NCBI GenBank assembly: GCA_028023455.1
Contig: JAQFVV010000027.1
Location: 9,361,845 to 9,425,844 of the forward strand
DNA: 64,000 bases
Source of the DNA: Epiperipatus broadwayi
Taxonomy: Eukaryota; Onychophora; Udeonychophora; Euonychophora; Peripatidae
Reading direction: 5' to 3'
The notes below the pieces were generated by a model, which worked only from the letters and a program-made list of their open reading frames with translations, did not search any database and was not told the DNA's origin. This document shows, one piece after another, positions 14,101-29,100 of this stretch; within the stretch, counting starts at the first letter, position 1; each line of letters starts with the position of its first letter. The position numbers were made by a program, and so were the translations under genes.

Positions 14101-17100
14101 TTCTTTGACTCATCATCCTAGCTGGCAGTATTTCTTTCTTTTACAAGTTCTCCTTTGGTAAAAGGCAAAGAGAATTCATTTTTAAATGTGGGTAAGAAGC
14201 AGAATAAATAAACTATTTAATGAAAAAAATCTTAATAAATGAATTTATTTTTTTTACTTAGCAATGTTTCATGACTTTTACTATTATTTTTTATATATAT
14301 AAATGTTCATGTAAAATATTGAATTAAAATCGATATATATCTTAAACTGGCAGACTGAGTTGAAACTCTGATGGCTCCAGAAATTGGTAACAGGAATGTA
14401 GCAGCATTTGAAGTCTATTTGGAGACCGGAAGTCAAGAGATGACAATTAATATAACCAAATCAAATAGCTCCAGGTAACAGGAAAGTACCAAATCCCTAT
14501 CTCTGGACCCTTTCCTTTTTTATATATTGATCTCCATATAATTTGTACTGATTGTTTTTCATACCTTATTTCTCAATCATTTCCTTTCAATACAATCTAG
14601 ATCCATAGTCCATGCATATTCCATATTTGCCTCCTTGGTCTGAATTGAAAGCTCATGTTCTTCACTAAATTAATTATTAAACTTCCTCTACTGTTATAAT
14701 GCATTCTTTCATAGCTTATATATATATTTTTATTATTATGCAACTATTGTTATTACTTATACAGTATTCATTTTCCATAACAATATTTTTTCCACCAACT
14801 TATCTATCTGGTTTTTTCTCCCCTCATAAGCATGTGTTTGTAAAATGGGTAAGAGGAGAAATTGGAATCACAGAATTAAAAGACTGAAATAGAGTTGGGC
14901 TGGACATATTTCTAGAAGACATGATAGTGGATGATCATAAAAAGATTTTAAAATGAATCTCATGAGATTGAAGGAGACCGCATGTGAAAGGGATAATGAA
15001 ATAAGAGTTTTGCTGATGTTTGGAGAAGAGATACTAGAGATCAAAAAGAATGGACTACTAAACATGGCAAAAACTTTATTTAGTAATAAATTGATAATAG
15101 TTGAAAATGTTGAATATGTTCTCCATATATTTATCCTAAGTCTTATACAAATACAGAAAAATAAATTCTTTATCTGTTAACCTTGCATATTGTATGGACT
15201 TTTTAATACCTTATGTGATATGATGTACTATGACTTCTTTTTTTATACAGAGTCAGGAATCTCTCAGTCACTATGCCCAGAAAAACCTGTTAGCCACTTT
15301 ATCTTTCCATTCCCCACTCTAATTTTTCTATATTCTTCTCTATCCTGCTCCATCCCATTTCCACAACATAATCTTTGTCAACTCCATGGCCTTTATATCT
15401 AAATCCCCCTTTTCCCAAACCCAGCATAAAATCCAACAACTCATTTTCGGTATAATCACTTTGTTCATATTTATTCTTCCACAACCCATTAAATGTACCC
15501 TCTCTGCTTTCAGGCATTTACATTCAAACAACAGATGCCTAATATTTTCTATGCCTTCCTTACATAATTTGCAGACTAAATCACCCATATTTTTCCATTT
15601 ACATGTATATTCTCTTGTTGTTAAAGATCCCGTTCGAGCCTTAAACAATAAACTACTTTCCTTGTTAATAACATAAATTAACTCTCATCCAATATTCTGA
15701 TTACTTCTATAAACTCTTTTTTATTCTCCGTAGCAATTCTCCATCTCTCCAACTTCCTATTCTTTATTAACGCATCTATTCTTTTATCCCATTCCTTACC
15801 ACTATAACACTCAAAAATTCTCCTACAATCATCCCACCTTTTGTATAAGTACACTGACATAAATTTTTTAGCCAAAATCTTCTGCATACTGTACTACCTT
15901 TCTCACCCATCTTGTTGCCTGCCCTTTACTCATAACCCAATTGAATATTATTTTGGCTACTCTCTTATTATCCACAAACTGCCTTCTCATATAAAAACTT
16001 GACCATCCTATTTCTCCTTGAATTGCCTCCTTTGCCTTCCACAAATCTGCATCTAATACATATCTTCCTACTTCTCTTTGTATTTTTTCTAAGTAATCTA
16101 ATACCCCTTTACTAACACGTAACACATTACCATATGTTAATCCTGCTACTGCCATTCCCTTCCATACAATTCTAGCTATATCATACTTATTATATGAAAA
16201 CACTGTTAATTTTTTTTTTTTTTTTTATCAATCACTATGTTCCAACAGAGCAATGAATTGCCCTCTAGTGAGATTATTATAAAATAAGCTCTAAAAAACT
16301 CTTCAGTATTCTACATATAATTTTTTTTTTAAAATTTCAAAATAATTAAATCCATAAGCAAAATCACCAAATTGTTATTACCTGTTCTGCTCTCACATTC
16401 CAAAGATCTTCAAATTGTTTGAGCTCTTTTTCACGTTTAGCTTTAAGAATACGTGATTCTTTTTTTTCCAATTCTTTCATTTGTTTGAGAAGAAGAGCAT
16501 TAGTCATTTGGTTTTGATTTTCAATTTCAACCGCTAAATTTTCCAACACTTTGTGTTTATTTATGTTTTCTCTATAATAGGAAAAGAGAACAAAATATTA
16601 CTAGCAAAAAATGTAAAACAAAAACGATTAATATACGTTAAGATCTTTATCTAAATGTAGACAAATTGTATATTAATATAGAATGAATGTTAATTTTAAG
16701 GATACAATAAAAAATAATAAGCCCTGTGTTGTTAGATGGCATAAGTAATTGACTTGGAGCTTTATGTCACGTGATCTCCCAGGCAAAACTCATCGTATTT
16801 TTTTTAAATCAATAAATAATATATATATGTTAAATGAGTTCATATAAATCTGATTTTGTGGCTACAAATGATTATTTGGGCAAAGAGCAGTGATATTCAG
16901 GAATTAAAATAATAATCTATTTCCAGATTAATGCAAAATTTGTCAAAATAAGAGTCATAGATCACATGACCCTATCTATTAAGCTTGTAAGTTATAAACA
17001 GTGAGGATTGCCAATTCCTCTACAAGCTTTATGATAAATGCTTAGCCAGAGCCAGCACTTAAAATATCTCTGTCAGGAACCCTTCCCCAACCCCTGATCA

Positions 17101-20100
17101 TGGTTTCGTGCTTTGGCACTCCTCAGAGATGTGTCAGGGTAGGTTCAGACACTAGATCTATTGTCAAAATATTTTTCAATTAAATATATATGTTATACTC
17201 ACCGGTAATTATGCATTGAACAATTAGCAAAAAATAGTTAGTGAAAATATAATTTCAAGAATATATTAAATAATATTTCCAAACTACCTATTTTTTTATT
17301 TATATCAGTGAAAGATAGATTTAAAAAAAACAAAAAACATATTACTTATATAATTTTATTGATAAAGACAAATTCAAACCAGTATCAAAAGTATGTATTC
17401 AAAATAGACAACCAAATCAAGAAATTTTAAAACAAAAATTATTATTTGTTTTATAAACTGATCAGATATACCGACTATTTATCATATTTATTAAAAAGAA
17501 AACAAATTATTCATATTTACTAGCAAGAAAACAAATTATTCATATTTACTAGCAAGTATAAGTTGATTTATGCCCTGTGCTCTGTCTAGCTGGTATAAGA
17601 GCACTTCTCATGAGTATAAATCACTACTAAACAGTTAATATTTAGATATAGTAATTTAATGAACTTCTTAATAGCGTTTTGAACTATTTACAGACATACA
17701 ATTATTTAACATAAGGTCCGAAGGCATACATAAATAATAATTTAGATCAATACAATCTGTAGGAGTCCTAGCTGGCTGTTTCCATGTTCGAAGGCCAGCT
17801 CTCCATACATGAAATCACTGTGCCGTTGGAGATGATCTGCTCCAATATATATATATATATATATATGTTTGTGTGGACAGGTGAAGCTTCAAGAATCAAG
17901 AGTACTATACTTGATCCAATTCGTACTAATGCATTCATTGTTTTAATCCATGCAGCTGTTTGGCACATTCTTCCAGCCATCCACTCAGGTGATTTTTCAC
18001 TTTAATCTCCATATAAGAATTTGCGTTATTTTTATAGTATGACGTTCATCTTATATAGGAAATATAATTCCATTGTTTCATTTCATTAACGATGTATTCT
18101 ACTCTCATTAATTAGACTTATTCATTTTAGAAAATTATCTGTTTCTAATCTTAAAATTATAAATCTTTTACTTACTATTTTAAAAGAATCAGTCTTTTAA
18201 AATTCTTTAATTTATTTAAACTTATAACTTTTTCTCATAAAGTTTATACCTATATATGTACTATATGTGCATTTAAACATACACAAACTTATCATTACTT
18301 CCCCCAAGTTCAGAGATCAATTTTTAATCTCCGAACTCAGTACCTAGTCATTAAGATACATGTGTCTTTTTATTTTCCTTTTAGGATGTTGTTAATTATG
18401 TCTCAACTCACTACTATCAGAAAATGTATTTCTTTGAAAATCACAATCCTTATTTTTCATGTCTATGCTAATATCTGGCCACCAAGCACTAGAGTTTTTG
18501 CTCTGCTGATGTCCCACTGACTATTATGCAGCCATTTTACTATATGGTGTCTACCTTGACCAGAATCAGTGTACAATTGCCTTTCATAATGCAACCTTTG
18601 CATATCAACAGTTGCTTCTAGGCATTCCATAGTTCTTTGTGAAGAAAACTAGGGTGTTTCTTCAGCCAGCATTCTTGAAACTGCTTCATAATCCATTGGT
18701 AGCCATTGTCTTCAGCTGCCCAATGAGTTACAATTTTGTGTTTTATTCGTATGTCATTAGACTTCATTTCTTTATGTTTCTGGTCATCATGGATCTTCTC
18801 TGACTTGCTTTTGTTAAGTACTGGCTGTTGGAAAGGTTTCTGCTCTCTGAATATATTTATTTTATCCAAATTCATCTTAACCCCCTCAGAAAGCTTTTTT
18901 CTCTCAGGGCTATTAATATTTTATAATTATTTTTATTCCCATTTCACTGAACCAGTCTTGTCCTAATATGGGGTTGATAGAGGCGTGTACTACATATAGT
19001 GGTAGTACATTAATTTTGCCCTGACTTTCACATGCTGGCGCTTCAATTATGCCCTTTATGCTAATGACATTACCATTCATATTTAATGTGTTTAGGTTAG
19101 TTTTTTGTATAATGTCTTTTCCTAGACTTGGAATTAACAGAATTCAAATCACAGACTGATATCAATGATAATCTACTATCATTTTTGACCATTAATATGA
19201 CATAATTTTGTCATTATAAGCGGACATTTTTTTAATATTGGTATGCTGAATAGCCTGCTCCTGATATGAACATTTATTATTTTTCTTGTTGTAATCATTA
19301 CATTTTTCTTTACACATTTTTTTCCATGTGCCCTCTTTTTTTTTTTTACAAATTATTGCAGCATTCTGATTTGTGAAAACACTTTATGGCTTTGTGCCCC
19401 TTTTTCCCACAGCAAAAACATATAAACACAGTTTGCCAGCATTATTTTCATTACTTTTCAACCATTCTTTCTTTACATTTTTCCAAACATCTGTTTGCGA
19501 TTTGCTATTAATTTTGAACTTAGCGAATTTTCAAGATTTCTCAAGCATGAGTTCATAAGCTATCCCATGTTTTATAGTCTCTATATAATTTAAATCACTA
19601 ATGGCCAATAATTGTTGTCATATATTATCATTACATATACCAAAAAGAAATTGTTCCAGCAGGGCTACATCTAGGAAAAATTTATAGATGCAATTTTTTG
19701 CTAGCTTACAAAGAGCACTATCATAATCTTTCATACCTTCATTCCAATCTTGGTTCCAAGCTTGGAATTGCAGTCTAGCAAGATGCCTCAAGGGTTGGGG
19801 GTTAAAGTGGTTTAACAAATGCTCTTTAATCTGATTGTATGTACAATATTAAGGAGTTAGAGGTTCAGGAAGCCTGTTTGCTATCTCAATAACTACTCTC
19901 CCAGCAAAGTATAATAATGAAGCAAGCTTATATTTAGCATCTTTAATTTTATTAATGAATAAGCATGTTGAACGTACAGGGGCCAACTACTTGCCTCACT
20001 GATGTTAAATTCATCGATTGCTATTTGCATTGCCTAGTTGTTCTTTTACCTAAATTTAACTGTTATTGTAATTGTGCCAATTGCTACATCTGTCTGATCT

Positions 20101-23100
20101 AAGGGTGCACTCCCCACAAGTATAAATCACTACTAAACAGTTAATATTTAAGATAATTTAATGAACAATCCTTAATAGTGTTTTAACTACTTAGATACGA
20201 TAATTTAACATAATAAGGCCTAATGGCATATACATAAATAATACTTTAGATCACTATGACCTGTACGAGTCCTCACTGGCTGTTCCCATGTTTGGAGGCC
20301 AGCTCTCTGCACTTGAAGTCGCTATGCCATGGGAAACGATCTGCTTCAATATATATGTCCACATGCACAGGTGAAACTCCAAGGGTAATATTCTTGATTC
20401 AACTCATACTGGTGCATTCATTGTTTTAAACGATGCAGTTGATTAGTTCATTCTTCTTGCCAGCAGTTTAGGCAATTCTTCATTTTAATCTCCATACAAG
20501 AATTTGCATTGTTAACTTTCTAACTTTAATAAGTTTTTTATTTATATATATATATTGTAACATAATTAAGGAGGTCAAAGATCCATTGTATCTGTGGTTA
20601 TGAAAGGTAGGAGAGGTGTTGGGAGAGGGTTACACACACACACACATATATATAAAACAAAATAAATGTCCGCTAATATCAATAATACAATAACGAAACT
20701 TAAATATATTCCAAGCAACGGTAAACAATTTATAATACAATATAAATAAAAACTCATAAAGAAATATTTTCGATTATATTCATAATCATTTTCAACTCAA
20801 CTTTCAAAATGGAATCATCTATTCCATTTTGAAAGTTGAGTTGAAAATGATTATGAATATAATCGAAAATATTTCTTTATGAGTTTTTATTGAGTTTTTA
20901 TTTATATTGTATTATAAATTGTTTACCGTTGTTTGGAATATATTTAAGTTTCGTTACATATATATATATATATTACAAACTATAAAAATAACATTAATTT
21001 TGTTGTTTATCTTATAAAGGAAATCTAACTTAAATAATGACATATTCTACTCTAATTATCATTTTAGAAAATAATCTTTTTCTAATCTTAAAGTTATAAA
21101 TTGTTTACTTAGTATTTTAAAAGAATCAGTCTTTTAAAATTCTTTAATTTATTTAAATTTCAAGTTTATACCTATATATTGTAAGCGTATACATATGCCA
21201 TTACATTATTTTAAAATTAAAATAAAGGGGAAAATAAACCTCAAATAAAATTGATTTATTAAAAACTAAAAGAAAATTAAGAGTTATGTTTAACATATAT
21301 ATTTATAGTACAGATGGAAAACTATTTTTTTTTAAAAAAAAAGTATTTAAAAGTAAGAAATGTAAAAAAAAAGCAAAGTAAAGATCTAAAGATTAATACT
21401 TTTAGTAAAAAGTTATATAAAAGAAAATAGAAATAAATGTTAATTAATTTCTATTTTAAGAATCATCTTTAATCATAGTAAATGGAAATGATTGTTTTAT
21501 TAATTAAATGTAAAGCAAACTAGCCTTTGGGGCACTTAAATAATTGAAAGGTCAGATAACAGATAAAAAAAATAAAGATTGTGAAGCAGAATGACCAATG
21601 CAAGCACCAAGCCATGCATGGGTCAGAAAGGAAAACATCCGGATCTTAGGATTGGTGACATCATGTTCGATTGATCCATAGGATTTATGATAAGGGAGGC
21701 CTAAAATTATAAGACAAAGTAATGGAATTTATAAATAATCTGACTATTAATCTCACTATGTATTACAGCTAGCTATATAGTGCAGACTTCATGATGTAGG
21801 AGTCCGACACTAGATTTAGTTTCCTTCATTTATGCTGGCCGAGTCTTCCCCGACCATGGTTCCAGAAAGTGGCTTGTAGCAGTTGTGTTTCCTGAAAGTA
21901 TTGGCAAGCAGTGGTTTCATCTCCAAGGAGAACCTACACAAAATATAAGACTTAGTATGGACTTCCATAAACCTGCCGCAATCAGGAGGATTCGTAAATA
22001 CTTACTCTGGAAAATATAAACTTTTATCAATATGAACTTATAGATCGATTTTTTAAACAAACTTTCAATTAGTAACCTAAAGTATGAACTCTTATCTAAC
22101 TTAAAAGAACTAAATCAATTATTAATACTTTTTATGTATAATGTTTGCTTTAATCATTTCCATTTTTCTTTTTATTTTGTTTGTTTGTTAACTAAATTAT
22201 TAAATTTAAAGTTGGGTGTAGATGGCTGCATAGATTCGTTAAAGTTTGTTAGTATAAAGGGGTTTAATCAGAGACTATTTGTTTCGTAGTTGAGTCAATG
22301 CTGGTGGAGAGAATGTGAAGTATGTTAGCATACAGGGCAATGTGCCCAAATGAACGCATGGCCCCAAAGGTGTAGTCATCATGCTGCAATGTATGCAGAG
22401 CATTCTCTGTGACACTGATCTCCTTTCGCTCGGATAGGGACTATAAATCAGCAAAGACCGCTCTCCCTCCATAGTAGAATTTCTTTTTAATGTTTTATAT
22501 ATATGATTCCTTCACCAGACAGATGCACATTCCTGTACTGGTTGAGAATCATTTCTTTTAAATAATATCACACTGCAGACACACATTCCTGTCAGCATGG
22601 TTTTATGCTAACATCTTCTTATTGCCTTGGTTGTGTCTGTATATCAGGAAGTGAGCGTTGGTTTAGCTACAACTTTTAGCCTGGGGTTAGATTTTTGAAA
22701 AGTTTTAATTGCATAATCTATGTAGCTTATCTATGCTCAACATTCTAAAATAAAAATATTATATAAACTGTCCATCTGTGTGAACTTACTAAAATAACAA
22801 TTTAAATTTAAAATTAATAATAAAATCTAAAGCAATATTAATTTATTCTCAAAATTATATGTGCCTAAATAAATATTTTGTGATAATTACTGGCAGTGGC
22901 TTATTTTATTTTTTTAATATTTAAAATATGTTTTAAGAATTTACATTATAAATCTCTGTTTTTCCTTGAGCTAGTGGCAAGGGCTAATGGTCAAAACTGG
23001 ATTTTTTCCCAAGGTTTATCTGCCTACATTATAAATTTTCTAGATTCAAATCACCTAGTGGTGCCCTGTACAGCAGATAGGGTAAGAGTCTATATTCCCT

Positions 23101-26100
23101 GACAGTTATAGTTGGAAATTTATATCTGCAATAAGTAAAAAAGATGGAACTATTACTAAAAAGAGAGATGACCTCATGAAATGGGTAGAAGACTTCTATC
23201 AAGAATTATATAATAATAAAGAACAAGTACCTCCTATATCTATTATATCTTCTGAATTGCTCAGAATTTTAAATGAAGTGAGATATGCAATTAAATTTAT
23301 GAAGAAAGGAAAGGCTCAGGTAATGATGGAATTATAATTGATATATTAAAAGAAGCAGGTAAAGAAATAGATATTTTTTTAGCAAAGTTATATACCAAAT
23401 GTCTAAATGATAAAGATGTATAGATGATTTGAAGAATGCAGTATTAATATTAATATTTAAAAAAGGTGATAAAAAAGATATTAGAAATTACAAACCTATC
23501 AGCCTTTATCAATTTTATACAAAAATTTTACCAAGATAATTACAACTTGTCTATAGAGAACATTGGATTCCCATTAACTAAGAGAACAAGCTAGATTTAA
23601 AAGTTGTTTTTGTACAGTAGATCATATCCAGGTATTGAGAGAAATTATAGAAAGGACGAATATGAGTTGCCACTATGCTTTGGATTTGTAGATTATGAAA
23701 AGGCATTTGATTCTATAAACATTTCTTCAATCATTAAAGCATTGGATCATCAAGGTATAGATCCAAAATATTGTCATATTTTAAAGAATATTTATAAAAA
23801 TGCAACAGCAGCAATTAGATTACATAATGATACTAGGAAAGTCAACATTGAGAAGGGTGTAAGAGGGTGACTCCATATCTCCAAAACTTTTTACTTCAGT
23901 GCTGCAAGAAGTATTTTGTGGATTGAAATAGGAATCTAAAGGAGTGAAATTAAATAGAGATTATTTAAGTCATTGATATTGTAGATGATGTAGTTGTTTT
24001 TGCAAATAATGCTTTAGAGCTGCAGGAAATGTTGCAAGAGTTATCAGATGAAAGTAGGACTGAAGATAAATGTTAAAAAGACTAAAGTAATGTTCAACAT
24101 TAGAAGAAGTTAACAGCTACAAATATCTTGGTTAGATTATTAATACAGATAGAAACATAATCGATGAAATTAATCATAGAATTAAACTTGGTTGGAGTGC
24201 TTTTGGTAGAAATAACTTGATATTAAAAGAAAATATGCCTATGTGTTTGAAAAGAACGGTTTTTAATAAATGTGTTTTATCAGTTCTTACTTATGGATCT
24301 GAGACTTGGACACTTAATAGAAGAGCAATATAGAGACTTCAGACCACTGAAAGAAGTATGGAGAGACGCATGTTAGGAGTAACAAGAAGAGATCGAAAAT
24401 GCAATATATGGTTACAAGTGTAATTGATCTCATTGAAAAAATTAAAAGACTGAAATGGAGTTGGGCTGGACAATATTGCTAGAAGAAATATGATAATAGA
24501 TGAAGAATTGAAATCTTAAACTGGATTTCAAAAGATTGTGAAAGACCCAAAAAGAGACCACATGTGAGATGGATAGATGAAATAAGAAAGTGTAAAGGGG
24601 TGATTTGGAGAAGAGAAGCTAAAGATCGGAGATGGTTTGAACTTGGAGAGATTTTCATCCTGCATGGGATTGATAATGGTTGATGATGATGATATTGTAA
24701 ATACTGAACTTTAGATGTAATTTGAGGTGGTTTCAATACAGCCTTTCAAGCTTCCTTCAGTTATCCACTCTATCTCATTTAACCAATAGTCGTGATTACA
24801 CACATGTGAAAAAAATAAATGATCTCCAATATATGTATTTCATGCTGAACCAACACTCTTCAGTTGATACAGATCATCATCTCCACACACATATATAATC
24901 AACGAATCAATTTACATTAAGATAGCACATCTTCAAACTTTATATTGGAGATCATTTATCTTTTTCACATGGGTGTGGTCATGTGTATCAGTTGTATAAG
25001 ATGGAGTGGATAACTGAAAGAAACTTGAAAGTCTTTGTTCAAATCCCCTCTATTATTTGGCAAAGATTAATATAAAAGTAAAACTTTTTATTTACAAGTA
25101 GGTCCTAATAACAATAAAATTAATGATAAGATTTTGCACATGATGTAGTTGTTTTTGCAAATAATGCTTCGGAGCTGTGGGAAATGTTGCAGGAGTTATC
25201 AGATGAAAGTAGGACTAAAAATAAATGTTAAAAAGACTAAAGTAATGTTTAATTGATTTGAGAAAATATGAAAATAAAGATTGATTATGATGAATTAGAA
25301 GTTAACAGTTACTAATACCTTGGTCAGATTATTAATACAGATGGAAACATAATGGATGAAAATAATCATAGAATTAAACTTGTTTGGAGTGCTTTTGGTA
25401 AAAATAACTTTATACTAAAAGGAAATATGCCTATGTGTTTGAAAAGGAAGGTTGTTAACAAATGTGTTTTACCAGTTCTTATTTATGGATCTGAGACTTG
25501 GACACTTAATAGAAGAGCAATACAGAGATTCCAGACCACTCAAAAAAGTATGGAGAGATGCATGTTGGGAGTAACAAGAAGAGATCAAAAACGCAATGTA
25601 TGAGTAAGAGAACAAACAGGTGTTACTGACCTCATTGAAAAAATTAAAAGATTGAAGTTGGGCTGGACATATTTCTAGAAGAGATGATAATAGATGGGCA
25701 ATTGAAATCTTAAACTGGATTCCAAGAGATTGTAAAAGACCCAGAAAGAGACAACATGTGAGATGGATGGATGGATGAAATAAGAAAGTGTGAAGGGATG
25801 ATGTGGAGAAGAGAAGCTAAAGATCGGAGAAGATGGATTAAACTTGGAGAGACCTTCATCCTGCAGTGGATTGATAATGGTTGATGATGATGATGATTTA
25901 TATAAAAAATAAATTTTTATTGAAATCCAATAAAAAATGAAACCCAACAAATATCACATAGTTTTCTTAACTGTACTGCAGACATTTGTTATAAGCCTGA
26001 ATCCTCAATAGGCATAAGGTAATGCTGTTTCATGTACATACAGTCCTATCTCATCCACATTCCCAGATGCACTAAGTTTAAGCTTCTTTAATAAAGACTT

Positions 26101-29100
26101 TAAGTAAAAAACTAGAATGGAGAGTGGAGAAGATGGCACTGGATGTGAATTTAATAGCAGTACCATATATTGTTTACTAAAGTTTACAAGAGAAGGCTTT
26201 GTAATAGAGTGAAATTGATAATCTTCTATAATCTTAGTTGTTTCTCCATGAATTAGATCCTGAATGAAAGGTGAAGTAGATCATAAATCCATTCACATAA
26301 CAAATTCAAATGTTACTAAAATAATTCAAATAGCAAAGATTCCTAAAGATTATCTTTTATCTGACAAAATAGATTAGCATTGATTATAACAAAAGATGGA
26401 TATTATTTAGATGTTCATTTAAATGATTCTTTAGGAATCTTGATTGTGAATTATCTTAACAATATGTTTGGATTAAACCACCAAACATCACATGATCATG
26501 GAGAGTTTTGCCTCTGTGAATATTTTTGCATTCGTTTATTCCATGAATGGTTTACATTCTTAGTGCTATATATTGGGTCAAGCCATAAAATTATTTACTT
26601 GCTCATTAAAAATCATTAGACTAGATCAGGGGTCGGCAAACTTTTTAACACAAAGAGCCATTTTGTTAAAATCCCCCTTCCCCATTAAAGACCCGTAAGA
26701 AAAGCAGTGAAAAATATGTTCATATCATGAATTGCTGAATGGCTGTGGATATATTTGAACATACATTTCAGTAATAGTCTGTATACATCTTAACGAAAAT
26801 AAAAATTGTCTTAAGAATAAGTATAAAAAATTACTTTGACAGTTCATCTAATATTTAAATATTCATCGTATAAGATAAGTACTATTCTATAATAAGAGCA
26901 AATTCCAGAAACATAATGCACATTTTTCCTCTCCTCGAATATTTATTTAAAAATTACAAGAGGAAATAAAAAATGTGTTTATGTTTGTCATGATAAAAAG
27001 AACCACAAGATTGGAATCAAAGAACCACATGGCACGTGAGCCATATTGCCAATCCCTGGACTAAATCATATATTTTTTCTTAACTACATTTTCTTGTTAC
27101 ATATACTTACTCTTTTAGCTGTTTTACTTTTTCTTTCTTTAATTTATCAATTTTCTTCATGGTATCATGATACAAGTGACGCCTTTTATTCTCTATCTGT
27201 AGGAATATTAACATTACATTATGTCATATTATTAATAATGAGAATGTAATATTAAACAGAAATGGATTTTTAATTAATTTAATTAATCTTTACTTCTTCA
27301 CGATATTCCTCATCTGCTGCTTTAGCTTGAGCAACTTTTGGAAAATTTGATGCATCAATATGTTTTTCTTTTTTTCTAATATCGTATACTGTTTCCAAAA
27401 GCTTTTGCTCTTCTAAATATGCTTCAACATCTCTTTCTATTCGCTGACGCTCTATAAAATCTTTGATTTTCGCTATTTCAGCCGCCCTTTTATGTTCTTC
27501 AATTCTGGATAAAATAATGCAGATTGATCATTTCAAAATTATACAAAGTCACCATATAACTAAAGTTGAATATAAAATAAAAAAACAAAATGTAAATTCG
27601 ATGTTTTTAAAAAAAAATTTTAAAAATCAAATATATAAAAACAATTATTTACATATTAAATTAAAATGAAAACTGTAGATCTTAGTGTTTTGAAAAATCG
27701 CATGATCACCATTCTTTATGCATACTGAAGCTGTTCTTTGCCATTCCTGCATCCAGTGATTACTCTGGCTTGCACTGAGTGGCACTGCTGTATGGAGAGT
27801 TTTGCCTCTGTTTTAAAAAAACAGAATCAAATCTCTAAAAGTTTGTAGTAATATCGTTTTAATAAAAATTATATATTGGACTATTTCCTGCATTTAATGT
27901 GAATTGTCACAATATCTTTAGACAAATTCAAATATTTAAAGATTTCAAATATCTTCAGCTGTTAGAAAGGCACAAAAGTTAGCATACAGCACAACATTGG
28001 GGTGGTATTATTCTCCTTTCTTCTTCAGGTATTGCTGGCCAAATCAGCGATAGTACCGGCATAGAAAATTGAATCTGGATCTAAATGTTTAGGGCCAGTT
28101 CTTGTGATATTACTGTTACAGGTTTAAATGGCAACACTTGAAAAAAAGAACTGAAAAATATCTAAACAGGCAAAACTCTATATGCATTGCCACTCATTGC
28201 AAGACAGTCATCAATGGATGCCAGAAGGCTTGTGCATAAAATCCCCCATCTAGTGCCTACTCATCCAATATCCCCAGACTAGTTTCTGGCTTGTGGCCTT
28301 CATCAGTGAGGAGCCTTGGATCTGAGAGCACTGCACCTAGATCTTGGCATCTAATGCAACCCTCCAGCAGCCACCTTTTATCTCTACTTAACTACAAAAC
28401 TATGAGACTTAAATTGAAAAACACTATATTTTCATTCCAATCTCATCAGCTTATATAGACACATAGGACTGAACTCAGTTCAGTATCTATACACAAACTA
28501 TATATAGAAACTAGTCTGGAAATATTGGATGAGTAGGCACTAGATGGGAATTTTATAACAAGCCTTCTGGCATCCCTTGATTACTCTGGCTTGCACTGAG
28601 TGGCAATACATATAGAGAGTTTTGCCTGTTTTAATAACAGTTAAGAGCAAGCATAAGAAATGGAGAACGATTAATATTATATGATGGAAATAGTCCAGCT
28701 TGTAATTATTACTTGATAACAAGATGTAGAACATTTTAAAACAAATTTTTCGGATATATTTAAAATGTCAATTTTTTTGAGCGAATTATATATACTGTAT
28801 ATATAATATAGCAATTTGTACATATATGAAGTATTGCAGAACTAACCTAGTCTTCACATATGCACTACAAAACAGACACTCATTCTACCATCAATAAATG
28901 TTTTAAAAGCATATCTACTAATAGGAAAATTTGGTACTTACGTATAATCCCGTTGCTGAAAATTTAACAGAGATTTTTTTTTAATTATACATTTTCAGGG
29001 GACTCCAATAATCCTTGAAAACAATATGGCTGATTAGAGACTGTCATATTTCTTTTTTTTTTTTTTTTAAATATTATTATAAAAATACAAGAAATTCCAT

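Larger units (their letters stand above)
17599..21200 (-). mobile_element. degenerate Ty3/gypsy element with both LTRs
   Basis: The LTR at 17599-18294 and the one at 20106-21200 share ordered identity over their length. Examples are ATAAATCACTACTAAACAG, GCTGGCTGTTTCCATG, GGCCAGCTCTC, TTTTAATCTCCATA and AAAGAATCAGTCTTTTAAAA. Between them, on the minus strand, lie gag, a CCHC knuckle, protease and a piece of integrase. RT and RNase H are missing between about 18.6 and 18.95 kb, so the copy is internally deleted and cannot move by itself. A purine run (GGGGGAAG on the minus strand, 18298-18306) sits next to the 3' LTR as a polypurine tract. The upstream LTR carries a later insertion at about 20515-20985. 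Confidence 0.85.

Noticed and set aside
17820-17870. (AT) runs here and at 41.62 kb as regulatory elements or origins
   Set aside because: Simple dinucleotide runs are common in this AT-rich DNA, with no supporting context.
18618-18875. 85-codon minus-strand frame as a host gene
   Set aside because: It lies between protease and integrase remnants of the Ty3/gypsy element and has no independent support.
24479-24736. 85-codon minus-strand frame, and similar ones at 25675-25950 and 37478-37774
   Set aside because: They are antisense readings of the RTE LINE 3' end and recur wherever that element lies.
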